NCBI RefSeq assembly: GCF_900089835.1
Contig: NZ_OANU01000193.1
Span: forward strand, 1-34,357
DNA from: Vibrio thalassae
GTDB lineage: Bacteria > Pseudomonadota > Gammaproteobacteria > Enterobacterales > Vibrionaceae
Reading direction: 5' to 3'
DNA length: 34,357 bases
Below the pieces are notes generated by a model. It was not told where the DNA came from. It searched no databases and worked only from the letters and a program-made list of their open reading frames with translations. The translations under genes and the position numbers were made by a program. This document shows, one piece after another, positions 23,864-32,041 of the stretch; position 1 is the stretch's first letter; the number at the start of each line of letters is the position of its first letter.

Positions 23864-24772
23864 TTATGTTACTTGGAGCACCTTTTCCCATGTCACGAGC
23901 GACACCAACGAGAGCATCGTGGTAAACAGTATCACGCTCGCCGTTGCTTCCTTTGCCACCTGGTATCGCTCAGACAATAAGTAGACGTTAATACCCGTTG
24001 GTAGACTGGCTAAAATCACCAGCACTTGGATTTCGATTTGAGACAGTTGAAAGACCAAGCTTGCGAAAATCAGCATCGTCAGTGGAAAGACCACAATTTT
24101 CACTGCAAGAAGCAGGAATACTTTCTCTTGCATCAATGCGCGGAACGGATAGCTACTAAGGCTTGCACCAAGAATGAATAAAATAACCGGAAGAGCGGCC
24201 CAGCCAATCAGAGCTAAGCCATCAACAACAGCCGGAGAAAGAGTAATGCCCCATACATTAATCAATAATCCAGTGGCAATTGCGAGTAGAATCGGGTCGG
24301 TCACGACTTTTTTGTAAGAGTAGAAACCCGGCTCCCCCGAACGAATCATAAGTATATTGACCATGGGTAACACCACGACCAAATTGGTCACGATAATTCC
24401 CATCAAAATCAGTTCAGCTTCTGGGCCGTACAGTGAGAACACCAGTGGCACCCCAATACTAACGGCATTAGGGTACAGCGCAGAAATCGATTTGATCGTT
24501 GCCGCCGCTGCAGTGTCATTGCCTTTGACGGAGAGCCAAAGGCGGACGACAAAAAATAAACCTCCCAACCCCAAACCATAAGTAGCCAGTAGCTCTGGCG
24601 AAGGAAGCTGAGAGAGATCGGCGTGAACAAGTGAAGTAAAGAACAAACAAGGCGTGAGATAGCTAAAGGCAATATTGCGGCTCCAATCAATACGATGTTT
24701 CGTCAGGATTGGTAGCGTTTTAGCGGCTAGTAGCCCAAGCACAATGAGTGAGAGTAACTTCACTTGCTCCAT
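23864..24772 (-). CDS. AEC-family (auxin efflux carrier-like) permease
   Basis: 302 residues with about ten transmembrane helices. Two related halves, each with a broken central helix: YPNAVSIGVPLVFSLYG in the first and ASLPTGINVYLLSERYQ in the second; the pattern N-x5-G-x-P is the usual AEC motif. Bacterial members carry dicarboxylates such as malate or malonate. Its place 2 bp after tpiA2, in an operon that already has a TRAP importer, suggests export of an end product or counter-transport, but this is inference. The start ATG at 24772 gives a short N-terminal tail typical of the family. Confidence 0.87.
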   Translation of the reverse strand: MEQVKLLSLIVLGLLAAKTLPILTKHRIDWSRNIAFSYLTPCLFFTSLVHADLSQLPSPELLATYGLGLGGLFFVVRLWLSVKGNDTAAAATIKSISALYPNAVSIGVPLVFSLYGPEAELILMGIIVTNLVVVLPMVNILMIRSGEPGFYSYKKVVTDPILLAIATGLLINVWGITLSPAVVDGLALIGWAALPVILFILGASLSSYPFRALMQEKVFLLLAVKIVVFPLTMLIFASLVFQLSQIEIQVLVILASLPTGINVYLLSERYQVAKEATASVILFTTMLSLVSLVTWEKVLQVT

Positions 24773-24774
24773 CG

Positions 24775-25551
24775 TTAGTGCTCCAACTTGCTATTAGCAA
24801 TACTGAGCAGCTCAACGTAGCCTTCGGCGTCCCATGCTGTACGCCCAACAAATACGCCATCGATATTCACTTGGTCGAGTAGCTCTGAGGCATTAGTTAG
24901 ATTGACGCTGCCACCATATAGCAGCACCACACTGTCCGCTGTCTCTTGACCATAGCACTCCACCAACGCGTCACGGATTGCGCGATGTACCGTTTCGGCT
25001 TCTTCTTTGGTCGCCGGAGTGCCTCCTTCACCTATTGCCCATACAGGCTCATAAGCAAGGATAACATCAGTAACTTTATCGAAAGGAACGTCAAACAACG
25101 CAATCTTAACCTGTCGCACAACCGACTCTACTGATACGCTCCACTTCTTTTCATCTGCGGTATCACCAACACAAACCAATGGCGTTAGGCCATGCTTTAA
25201 CGCTGCGAGTACTTTAAGATTGACGGTGTTGTCCGTCTCGCCGAACATGGCGCGTCGCTCAGAATGACCGATCTCCACAATAGAGACTCCACAATCTTTC
25301 AGCATCAATGGTGACACTTCACCGGTAAACGCTCCGCTGTCTTGCCAACACATATTCTGTGCGCCAAGTTGTATCGCCTCTGCATTTATCGTTTGTGCCA
25401 TTTGAGAAAGATAAGGGAACGGCGGAATGACAAAAGGTTGAACTCGTCCATCTGACCGTTCAACTGCCTGCTCAACAGCCGCTGCCCATGACGCCGCCGA
25501 GGCAGCGTCTTTGTTCATTTTCCAGCTTGTGCCGATCCAGATTTTCTTCAT
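24775..25551 (-). CDS. Triosephosphate isomerase paralogue (TpiA2/EryH/LerI-like)
   Basis: 258 residues with all catalytic parts of TIM: Lys in GTSWKMNK, His in IVEIGHSERRAMFGE, Glu in AYEPVWAIGEGG and the phosphate loop LLYGGSVN. The N-terminal GTSWKMNK, in place of the GNWKMN of housekeeping TpiA, is the form I associate with EryH/LerI, which isomerise erythrulose phosphates in erythritol and threitol catabolism. Together with DhaKL immediately upstream (the stop/start overlap is 4 bp, ATGA) this suggests L-erythrulose 1-phosphate or a similar tetrulose phosphate as substrate. Plain triose-phosphate activity cannot be excluded. Confidence 0.9.
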   Translation of the reverse strand: MKKIWIGTSWKMNKDAASAASWAAAVEQAVERSDGRVQPFVIPPFPYLSQMAQTINAEAIQLGAQNMCWQDSGAFTGEVSPLMLKDCGVSIVEIGHSERRAMFGETDNTVNLKVLAALKHGLTPLVCVGDTADEKKWSVSVESVVRQVKIALFDVPFDKVTDVILAYEPVWAIGEGGTPATKEEAETVHRAIRDALVECYGQETADSVVLLYGGSVNLTNASELLDQVNIDGVFVGRTAWDAEGYVELLSIANSKLEH

Positions 25552-26180
25552 GCTGGAACCTGCTCGCTCGCATACTCAGACATGAACTGTAAGATAAGAG
25601 ACATAGATACCGCACCTGGATCAGGATGACCTAATGAACGCTCACCAAGAGTTTTTGCTTTGCCAGTGGTCGCAATCATATCTTTTGTCGCTTCAACTCC
25701 CTGTTTCGAGGCGGCAGCAATTGCAGGTAGGTTTTCTGTCAAATCACCAGAGAGTTTTTCAGAGGCTTCAACCGCGGCAACCAAGGCATCAATCATCGTC
25801 TTGTCACCTGGTTTTGCACCACCACGGTCATAAACACCTTGCAAACCACCCGCTAAGAATGTCGCCAGTGTTTCAGTATCCAGTTGCTGCGCACCTTTGA
25901 TGGACTTAGCACCGCTACGGAACAAGGTACCGAAGATCGCCCCAGAAGCGCCGCCCATGGTTGCCATCATCGTCGAGCCAATTTTCAACATCAGCTTACT
26001 GACATCTTCCGGTTGGAAGTCATCCGTCAGCAGCGTCTGAACGGCTAGAAAGCCTCGCTCCATACCAATGCCATGGTCACCGTCACCAATTGCTTGGTCA
26101 TACTTAGTCAGCATAGGTTCGCTATCGACCATGTTCTTTGCCACATAAGCCATCATGTTTTTCGCTGTTAATACATCCAT
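25548..26180 (-). CDS. dhaL: Dihydroxyacetone kinase subunit DhaL (ATP-binding)
   Basis: 210 residues, all-alpha DhaL fold. The Mg-binding Asp cluster is in DQAIGDGDHGIGM (residues about 27-39); the nucleotide loops are GGASGAIFGTLF and DRGGAKPGDKTMIDAL, and SLGHPDPGAVS closes the site. No DhaM (PTS) gene is nearby, so the kinase probably uses ATP. In tetritol-using mycobacteria a kinase of this family phosphorylates L-erythrulose (LerK), a better fit to the operon than dihydroxyacetone. It lies 2 bp after dhaK and overlaps tpiA2 by 4 bp. Confidence 0.93.
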   Translation of the reverse strand: MDVLTAKNMMAYVAKNMVDSEPMLTKYDQAIGDGDHGIGMERGFLAVQTLLTDDFQPEDVSKLMLKIGSTMMATMGGASGAIFGTLFRSGAKSIKGAQQLDTETLATFLAGGLQGVYDRGGAKPGDKTMIDALVAAVEASEKLSGDLTENLPAIAAASKQGVEATKDMIATTGKAKTLGERSLGHPDPGAVSMSLILQFMSEYASEQVPA

Positions 26181-26182
26181 TG

Positions 26183-27196
26183 TTATTTCCTCAAAGCAAA
26201 TGATTCACAAGGTAGGTCGTAGAGCGCTTTCAGCTCGTCATCCAGTTTTAGTAACGTAATTGAGTAGCCAGACATTTCTTGAGACGTACAGTAGTTACCC
26301 ACTAACGTGTCATGAACCGTGACGCCACGCTCTGCCAGAAGCGCATGCGCTTGCTTAGTCGCAATCAGAAGTTCCATGTAAGTCGATGCGCCTAGATTAT
26401 TGACCAAAAGGCACACTTCATCGCCAGATTGATACGGAAGATCAGCGCAAAGATCGTCAATAAGACGAGTGACAACGTCGTCAGCAGAGGTCATTTTCTC
26501 GCGGGATACGCCCGGCTCACCATGCAACCCCATACCAATTTCTAGCTCATCATCTGGCAGTTCAAAGTTAAAGGTATTGGTTTGTGGTACTGAGCCCGCC
26601 GACAATGCCACGCCAATTGAACGGGTGTAGTCGCGAGCGCGTTCAGTCACTGCCACAATTTGGTCAAAGTCATCGTATTTTTCAGACGCTGCTCCAGCGA
26701 TTTTTAGCACGTACAAGTCACCCGCTGTACCGCGTCTTTCTTCGATTTTTTCAAGCGGTGCAGAAGCCACATCATCCCAGACACGAATGGTGTGTGTTTT
26801 GATATCATCATCGTCAGCAAGTTCGGCAGCAATATCAAAGTTCATATTGTCGCCCGCATAGTTACCGTAAATATAAATCACGCCTTTGCCATTATTGACC
26901 GCTTCAGTCGTCTGTAAAATCACGTTAGGAGCAGGAGCGGCGAAAATATCACCCAGAGCCGCGGCATCCGCGAGCCCCTTGCCGACGTAGCCTGCAAATA
27001 ATGGCTCGTGGCCTGCACCACCACCTGTCACGATAGCGACTTTATCCTGAGGAAAATCGGTACGCATTGCTGCGGTAATGCCTGGTAGTCCTTCCAGCTT
27101 GCCATTCATCGCAGCTAAGAGGCCATCAAATTGCTCTCTTGCCACCGCCATTGGATCATTGATCAGTTTTTTTGGCTTTCTCATGGGGTTCACCAT
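26183..27196 (-). CDS. dhaK: Dihydroxyacetone kinase subunit DhaK (substrate-binding)
   Basis: 337 residues. TGGGAGHEPLFAGYVGKGL and YGNYAGDNMNFDIAAE form the substrate pocket; the His that binds the ketose covalently as a hemiaminal is in GMGLHGEPG (Glu next to Pro as usual). IKTHTIRVWDDVASAP replaces the family's usual VxDDVA loop with an inserted tail. DhaK accepts short ketoses (dihydroxyacetone, glyceraldehyde, erythrulose), so the real substrate must come from the pathway. The start at 27196 (MVNPMRKP) has no strong ribosome site; the second Met, 12 nt on, is an alternative. Coupling to pdxA2, 5 bp upstream, is likely. Confidence 0.93.
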   Translation of the reverse strand: MVNPMRKPKKLINDPMAVAREQFDGLLAAMNGKLEGLPGITAAMRTDFPQDKVAIVTGGGAGHEPLFAGYVGKGLADAAALGDIFAAPAPNVILQTTEAVNNGKGVIYIYGNYAGDNMNFDIAAELADDDDIKTHTIRVWDDVASAPLEKIEERRGTAGDLYVLKIAGAASEKYDDFDQIVAVTERARDYTRSIGVALSAGSVPQTNTFNFELPDDELEIGMGLHGEPGVSREKMTSADDVVTRLIDDLCADLPYQSGDEVCLLVNNLGASTYMELLIATKQAHALLAERGVTVHDTLVGNYCTSQEMSGYSITLLKLDDELKALYDLPCESFALRK

Positions 27197-27201
27197 TTAT
27201 T

Positions 27202-28212
27202 TTATTGTTGTTTTAGTTGATAACTTGTCGCCATTCGAGTGGTCAGCTTCAGTGCATTTTCCATTGCAGGCGTTGAGGCAACATTCTTGCCGTAAATATC
27301 AAAGGCCGAGCCATGGTTAGCGGTGGCGATTGGAATTGGGATTCCGCCTTGAACCGTTACGCCGCGGTCAAAGCCCATCATTTTCAGCGCTGTCGCGCCC
27401 TGGTCGTGGTACATAGAAACAATCGAGTTCATCGATTCTTTCTCTACCACCCACATCGTCGTGTCCCCAGGGAATGGACCAAATGCTTCGATGCCTTTTT
27501 GCTTCGCTTTTTCAATCGCCGGCGTAATCGTGGTAATTTCCTCATCACCGAACAGTCCACCTTCCCCACCGTGTGGGTTCAGGGCTTGAACGGCAATTCG
27601 TGGTGAATCAAAACCTGCAGAGCGCAATGTTTTGTCCATCAGTTCAATGGTTTCCAAAACCGAATCTACTGTGAGGTTATCGACAACATTCTTGAATGGG
27701 ATATGAGAGGTAACGCGACCGGCCCAAATATCGTCGACAACGTTAACTTCACAGCCAAACCCTTGATAGCCAGTCAGCTCTGCAAACCACGACAATTCAT
27801 CGCGGTGAGCCAAACCTGCCATGCTCATCGCTTGCTTATTCAAAGGCGCAAAGCAAATGCCATGGGTTTTGTGGGCGAGGGTTAAATCAACCGCTATCTT
27901 GAGGGTTTCAAGTACGTAAGTTCCGCCTTGCGCCGTGGCTTTACCGTATTCAATAGGTTCGGCATGAGAGCTGCTAAATTTCAGTAGAACAGGCTTATTG
28001 TCGACAAAATTGGCCTCTTCGAATGAATCCACCACATCGTAATCAAACGTCACTTGCGCAATGTCCATGCCTTTACGAAGTTCGTATTCATCAGCAATGA
28101 TAAGAATATTGGCTTGCTGTCTGTTTGCCTCGTCAGCGAGTACCTTAACCGCAACCTCTGGGCCAATTCCGGAAGGGTCACCTAATACAAGAGCAATAGT
28201 CGGTTTAGTCAT
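27202..28212 (-). CDS. PdxA2-like 4-phosphoerythronate/threonate dehydrogenase
   Basis: 336 residues of the PdxA family. Metal ligands are in SHIPFKNV, NPHGGEGGLFG and MYHDQGATALKMMGFD; the start ALVLGDPSGIGPEV is the family's N-terminus. PdxA oxidises 4-phosphohydroxythreonine in vitamin B6 synthesis, but PdxA2 paralogues in catabolic operons oxidatively decarboxylate D-threonate 4-phosphate to dihydroxyacetone phosphate. In known PdxA2 operons the partner kinase is a DUF1537 protein; none is here, and DhaKL takes that place. It is separated from dctM by 18 bp. Neither pdxJ, pdxB nor rsmA/apaG (usual neighbours of biosynthetic pdxA) is nearby. Confidence 0.9.
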   Translation of the reverse strand: MTKPTIALVLGDPSGIGPEVAVKVLADEANRQQANILIIADEYELRKGMDIAQVTFDYDVVDSFEEANFVDNKPVLLKFSSSHAEPIEYGKATAQGGTYVLETLKIAVDLTLAHKTHGICFAPLNKQAMSMAGLAHRDELSWFAELTGYQGFGCEVNVVDDIWAGRVTSHIPFKNVVDNLTVDSVLETIELMDKTLRSAGFDSPRIAVQALNPHGGEGGLFGDEEITTITPAIEKAKQKGIEAFGPFPGDTTMWVVEKESMNSIVSMYHDQGATALKMMGFDRGVTVQGGIPIPIATANHGSAFDIYGKNVASTPAMENALKLTTRMATSYQLKQQ

Positions 28213-28230
28213 GTTGTAATTCCTTGAAAG

Positions 28231-29514
28231 TTATTTATAAATGAAGTCCACAAAACCTACAGAGAGCGCGGGCACATACGTTGCCAATAACAGCACAACA
28301 AACAGTACTCCGATGAACAGCGCGTTGACTTTTGTTACCTGCCAAATGTCGCGTTTCGCAATAGAACACGCCGTGATAAGCACACTGGCTACCGGTGGTG
28401 TCTGCTGACCGATAGAGATATTCAGTGCTAGCATGATTCCAAAGTGAATTGGGTCGATGCCTAGTTCGTGAATCAGAGGTAATACGATAGGTACAGTTAG
28501 GATGATGGCCGCAGCGCCATGAAGGAACACGCCAACAATTAAAAGCATCACGTTAAGCATCATAAGTACAACGTACTTGTTTTCAGAGATACTTAAGATG
28601 CCAGCTGCCATTTGTTGCGGCACTTCTTGCTCGGTTAAGAACAGACCAAGTACAGCTGAGGTAGCGACAAGAAGCATGACTACTGATGTGCCTGTTACCC
28701 CTTCCATCATCGCTTTATAGAACAGTTTTAGGTCCATCTCACGATAGATAAAGATACTGATCACTAAAGCGAGTAATACCGCGATGCCCGCAGCTTCCGT
28801 CGCGGTCATAAACCCTGACAAGATGCCACCAAGAATAGCGAACGGCAGTGTTAGCGCCCAAAATGCATCTTTAAAGGCGACCCAAAGCTTACGCAGGCTG
28901 AACGACTCTTCTCTTGGTAAGTTGTATTTGACCGCGTAGTAATAGCACACGCCAAACATACCAGCTGCGCCTAATAGACCTGACACGATACCTGCCACAA
29001 ATAGCTGTGAAATCGATACATCAGCCATTGCGCCATAAATAATCATCGGTAATGATGGTGGAATGATCACCGCAAGGGACGCCGATGACGATGTAACCGC
29101 AGCGGAGAAACTGCCTGAGTAACCACGTTTTTTCATCGCAGGAATCAAGATAGAACCTAGCGCAGCAACGTCGGCTACTGCTGAGCCAGAAATCTCAGCA
29201 AAAATCATCGAGACACCAACGTTTACCATAGATAGACCGCCACGAACGAAGCCTACAATAGCGTTGACGAAATTGATCAATCGCAGAGAAATACCGCCAG
29301 TATTCATTAGAGCGCCAGCGAAAACAAATAATGGAATAGACAGCAGCGTGAATTTAGAGCCACCTTCAAACATCGCCAGCGCGGCGTTATAGATTGCGTC
29401 AATACCTGACGTCGCAACCATTCCTACAATAGCAACCGCTCCAATAGCAACACCAATGGGTACATTAATCATTACTAAAGCGATCAAACAAAACAAAACG
29501 ACTAACGCACTCAT
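28231..29514 (-). CDS. dctM: TRAP transporter large permease subunit
   Basis: 427 residues with about 12 transmembrane helices, the standard DctM size. Characteristic segments are LLSIPLFVFAGALMNTGGIS, AEISGSAVADVAALGSILIP, SSASLAVIIPPSLPMIIYGA and GIMLALNISIGQQTPPVASV. It forms the Na+-driven channel of a tripartite transporter with the small subunit (its start overlaps by 4 bp) and the periplasmic binding protein. The substrate class of TRAP systems is mostly organic and sugar acids, which points to an acidic sugar as the pathway's substrate. Confidence 0.95.
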   Translation of the reverse strand: MSALVVLFCLIALVMINVPIGVAIGAVAIVGMVATSGIDAIYNAALAMFEGGSKFTLLSIPLFVFAGALMNTGGISLRLINFVNAIVGFVRGGLSMVNVGVSMIFAEISGSAVADVAALGSILIPAMKKRGYSGSFSAAVTSSSASLAVIIPPSLPMIIYGAMADVSISQLFVAGIVSGLLGAAGMFGVCYYYAVKYNLPREESFSLRKLWVAFKDAFWALTLPFAILGGILSGFMTATEAAGIAVLLALVISIFIYREMDLKLFYKAMMEGVTGTSVVMLLVATSAVLGLFLTEQEVPQQMAAGILSISENKYVVLMMLNVMLLIVGVFLHGAAAIILTVPIVLPLIHELGIDPIHFGIMLALNISIGQQTPPVASVLITACSIAKRDIWQVTKVNALFIGVLFVVLLLATYVPALSVGFVDFIYK

Positions 29515-30083
29515 TTCACAGCCTCCATTGCTTCTGACATATCCTTTTTGGCATCACGAATTGCTTCTTTAATTTCTTCATCTTCTTGCGTTGAACCGTC
29601 ACAAAGTAAATTCCATGCCTTTGGTAATGAGCAAAGCTGAGCCACAATAAATAGCACCGCTCCGATAGGTAACGCAGATTGAGCAAAGGAAAGCGTAATA
29701 AAGTCGAGACTGGTCAATGTCTCGTCCCCGAAAATCTCTAGAATGTAGTAACTGGCCCAAGCAATCACGGCAAAGAATCCAATCACCACCAATTCACTGA
29801 ACAAAAACAGTGCTTTACGTAGTGGCAACGCCATACTGGCCACGAGACCGCCAAAGCCCATATGAGAGCGTTTAATGGCGCACAGCGCCGAACCATAGAA
29901 TGTCAGCCACGCCAACAAAATCGCGGAAACTTCGTCGTACCAATAAAGAGAAGCACCGCTAAAACGCGAAAAAACAGCAACAATAATAATGGTGCTGAGT
30001 GCGAGTAAGATCGTCATGGAAATAGCGATCAACACTTTTTCTAGAACGCTAGAAACTCTATTTAACACAGCTAGAAAAGACAT
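29511..30083 (-). CDS. dctQ: TRAP transporter small permease subunit
   Basis: 190 residues with four hydrophobic segments: VLIAISMTILLALSTIIIVA, ILLAWLTFYGSALCAIKRS, FSELVVIGFFAVIAWASYY and the last near LPIGAVLFIVAQLCSL. VFSRFSGASLYWYDEVSAILLAW is the DctQ family motif. I chose the ATG at 30083 because GAGG lies 7 nt before it; the Met at 30086 is too close, and the longer frame to 30134 runs through the intercistronic hairpin. A long charged cytoplasmic tail (about residues 160-190) is Glu/Asp/Lys-rich. It overlaps dctM by 4 bp. Confidence 0.92.
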   Translation of the reverse strand: MSFLAVLNRVSSVLEKVLIAISMTILLALSTIIIVAVFSRFSGASLYWYDEVSAILLAWLTFYGSALCAIKRSHMGFGGLVASMALPLRKALFLFSELVVIGFFAVIAWASYYILEIFGDETLTSLDFITLSFAQSALPIGAVLFIVAQLCSLPKAWNLLCDGSTQEDEEIKEAIRDAKKDMSEAMEAVK

Positions 30084-30111
30084 CATAAAACCTCGCGAAA
30101 AACACATGAGT

Positions 30112-30132
30112 GGCTGCACCCGAAGTGCAGCC
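30112..30132 (-). promoter_or_regulatory. Stem-loop between dctP and dctQ
   Basis: GGCTGCAC and GTGCAGCC (8-bp perfect stem) around a 5-nt loop, beginning 11 nt after the dctP stop and with no T-run. A hairpin here would block 3' decay of the dctP message and thin readthrough, giving more binding protein than permease. Confidence 0.65.
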
Positions 30133-30142
30133 AAGGGACTTC

Positions 30143-31126
30143 TTAGTTAGCTGTTGCCATTGCTTTATTCAGCATGGCTTCGCCGTTATTTACGTTTTTC
30201 ACAAAATCATCGTAGATAGGTTGGCTTGCATCAACGAAGGCTTGACGGTTCGCTACATTAAGCTTCATACCACCAGCAACCAGTTTGTCTTTTAGCTCGC
30301 CCTCTAGCTTCGTGGCTTCTTGATAACCCCATTGCTGCGCTTGCTTCGCAGAGTCTTCAAGTACGGCACGTACTTCATCAGGGAATTTGCCATAGTGACG
30401 GGCACCTGCTGTTAGGTAAGCTGGAGTGTAGACGTGGTTTGTCACACTCAAATAGCCTTGTACTTCATGCAGTTTCGCAGCGTAGATGTTGGTGTAAGGG
30501 TTTTCTTGTCCATCGATGACGCCAGTTTGTAGGCCAATGAACACTTCACTAAAGCTCATAGGAGTTGGGTTCGCCCCCCAGTTTTTAAACATCTTCACGC
30601 GCCAAGAACTGTTTGGTGTGCGAATTTTTAAACCATCTAGATCTTCCGGTGTGTTAACCGGACGCTGAGCGTTGGTAATGTTTCGAAAGCCATTTTCCCA
30701 AAAACCGATAACCTTATAGCCTTTTTTTTCTGCCGCAGGTGCAATGTAAGGCCAGAATACTTGTTCTTCGATCTTGGCAACATGGTCACGATCTGAGACT
30801 AAAAATGGTAATTCAAACAACGCCATTTCAGATACGTGTGTTGGTAGTGTTGAAGTCAGCAGAGCCAAATCTACTGTGCCTAGCTTCAACTTCTGCTGCA
30901 CATCTTTATCTTTACCTAATTGAGCTGCACCAAAAAACTTAAGGTTGTAGTCAATACCTTGTTTTTTGAATTCTTCGTTTGCCACTTCAGTAAAGTACTG
31001 TGTTGTATTGTATTGAAGTGAACCTACCTGCGCGCTTGTCGCCACTTTTAGGTCTTTGGCAAATGCCGCTGAAGAGAGAACGGCAGACACAGCGAGTGCA
31101 GTAAAAGTAAGTGTTGTTTTTTTCAT
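30143..31126 (-). CDS. dctP: TRAP transporter periplasmic substrate-binding protein
   Basis: 327 residues from the ATG at 31126 (GGA about 9 nt upstream; a GTG 12 nt earlier is in frame). The signal peptide MKKTTLTFTALAVSAVL...AFA is followed by mature KDLKVAT. DctP hallmarks are FFGAAQLGKDKDVQQKLKLG, FELPFLVSDRDHV, GLKIRTPNSSWRVKMFKNWG (with the Arg that binds the substrate carboxylate), PMSFSEVFIGLQTGVIDGQENP and VTNHVYTPAYL. The carboxylate-binding Arg argues for an acid substrate. It is the second gene of the operon, 39 bp after rpiB. Confidence 0.95.
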   Translation of the reverse strand: MKKTTLTFTALAVSAVLSSAAFAKDLKVATSAQVGSLQYNTTQYFTEVANEEFKKQGIDYNLKFFGAAQLGKDKDVQQKLKLGTVDLALLTSTLPTHVSEMALFELPFLVSDRDHVAKIEEQVFWPYIAPAAEKKGYKVIGFWENGFRNITNAQRPVNTPEDLDGLKIRTPNSSWRVKMFKNWGANPTPMSFSEVFIGLQTGVIDGQENPYTNIYAAKLHEVQGYLSVTNHVYTPAYLTAGARHYGKFPDEVRAVLEDSAKQAQQWGYQEATKLEGELKDKLVAGGMKLNVANRQAFVDASQPIYDDFVKNVNNGEAMLNKAMATAN

Positions 31127-31165
31127 TTTAGTTTCCACGTTATTCCATTAAACATTGAGGGAGGG

Positions 31166-31612
31166 TTATCCGATAAATTCTTTCTCTATCTCCTTGATTC
31201 TATTTACTTTAGTGGTAGATGGTCCGTCAGAAAACTCTGAATCTAACCAAGTATCTAATATTGCTTTTGCGAGTTCAGAACCGATCACGCGAGAGCCCAT
31301 CGTGATGATTTGTGCATCGTTACTCTTACGTGCCCGCTCGGCAGAAAAGGTATCGTGACAAAGCGCCGCTCGAATGCCTGGTACTTTATTTGCCACAATC
31401 GATACGCCTATTCCGGTACCACAAAGAATGATGCCGCGCTCATGCTTTCCAGCACTGACTGCTAAGCTCACTTCTTTGGCAATATCCGGATACAGCGCGG
31501 CGTTCTCAGGGTCGATTCCGTAGTCGACATATTCAATACCTTTCGCAGCTAAATGAGCTTTCAAGCACTCCTTCAAATCTACCGCCGCGTCATCACATCC
31601 AATTGCAATCAT
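31166..31612 (-). CDS. RpiB/LacAB-family sugar-phosphate isomerase (EryI/DerI-like)
   Basis: 148 residues. The catalytic Cys is in GIILCGTGIGVSIVANK, and GIRAALCHDTFSAE and IITMGSRVIG are family motifs. By my alignment with E. coli RpiB two residues differ: the His of GCDH is Asp here (GCDDAA), and the ring-opening His (His99, SRQHND) is Ser (RKSND). Loss of the ring-opener fits a substrate that cannot cyclise, such as a tetrulose or erythrose phosphate, the role of EryI/DerI (D-tetrulose phosphate to D-erythrose 4-phosphate). It is the first gene of the operon, with a 429-bp regulatory region upstream. Confidence 0.9.
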   Translation of the reverse strand: MIAIGCDDAAVDLKECLKAHLAAKGIEYVDYGIDPENAALYPDIAKEVSLAVSAGKHERGIILCGTGIGVSIVANKVPGIRAALCHDTFSAERARKSNDAQIITMGSRVIGSELAKAILDTWLDSEFSDGPSTTKVNRIKEIEKEFIG

Positions 31613-32041
31613 GTCGCTATCCTTATGTTCATTTGTCCATCGAGATTACAAATGATATTGAACTTTTATTCTCAAAAGTTACAGATGAACATCTTTCAAA
31701 TGAGATATTAGTCACCAAAACAATACAAATTATTAACATATTCGTGATCAAACCACCTTCAAAAACAATTTCATAAACTCTGGAGGCTTTTATAAATAAC
31801 AAGATGATCGAGATCTAAAAAATAAGACAAATTGATATATTTCAAATATTTATATAGATTCCACCACCATAATCCGCCACCCGAAATAGAGTTATAACTC
31901 TATTCATAATCGACAAAAAATACTCATTTGATTGTTTGTTCAACCATATGAAGAAATGAGATCCTGAGCATTCAAAAGTGAGCGTTCAAATGATACATTC
32001 ATTGTACATATGAACACAGATCATGACAAAAGGACTTCAAA
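31613..32041. promoter_or_regulatory. Divergent regulatory region of the sugar island
   Basis: 429 bp, AT-rich, no frame. It is rich in symmetric motifs: TCATTTGT (31629-31636), N11, ACAAATGA (31648-31655); AACTTTT (31661), N6, AAAAGTT (31680); AGATGAACATCT (31683-31694); a 20-nt perfect palindrome at 31885-31904 with half AATAGAGTTA; and TTCATTGTACATATGAA at about 31998-32014. The TTCAT/ATGAA and ATTTGT words recur on both sides, as expected for a SorC-family regulator acting on both promoters. The assignment to the adjacent regulator is inference. Confidence 0.6.
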
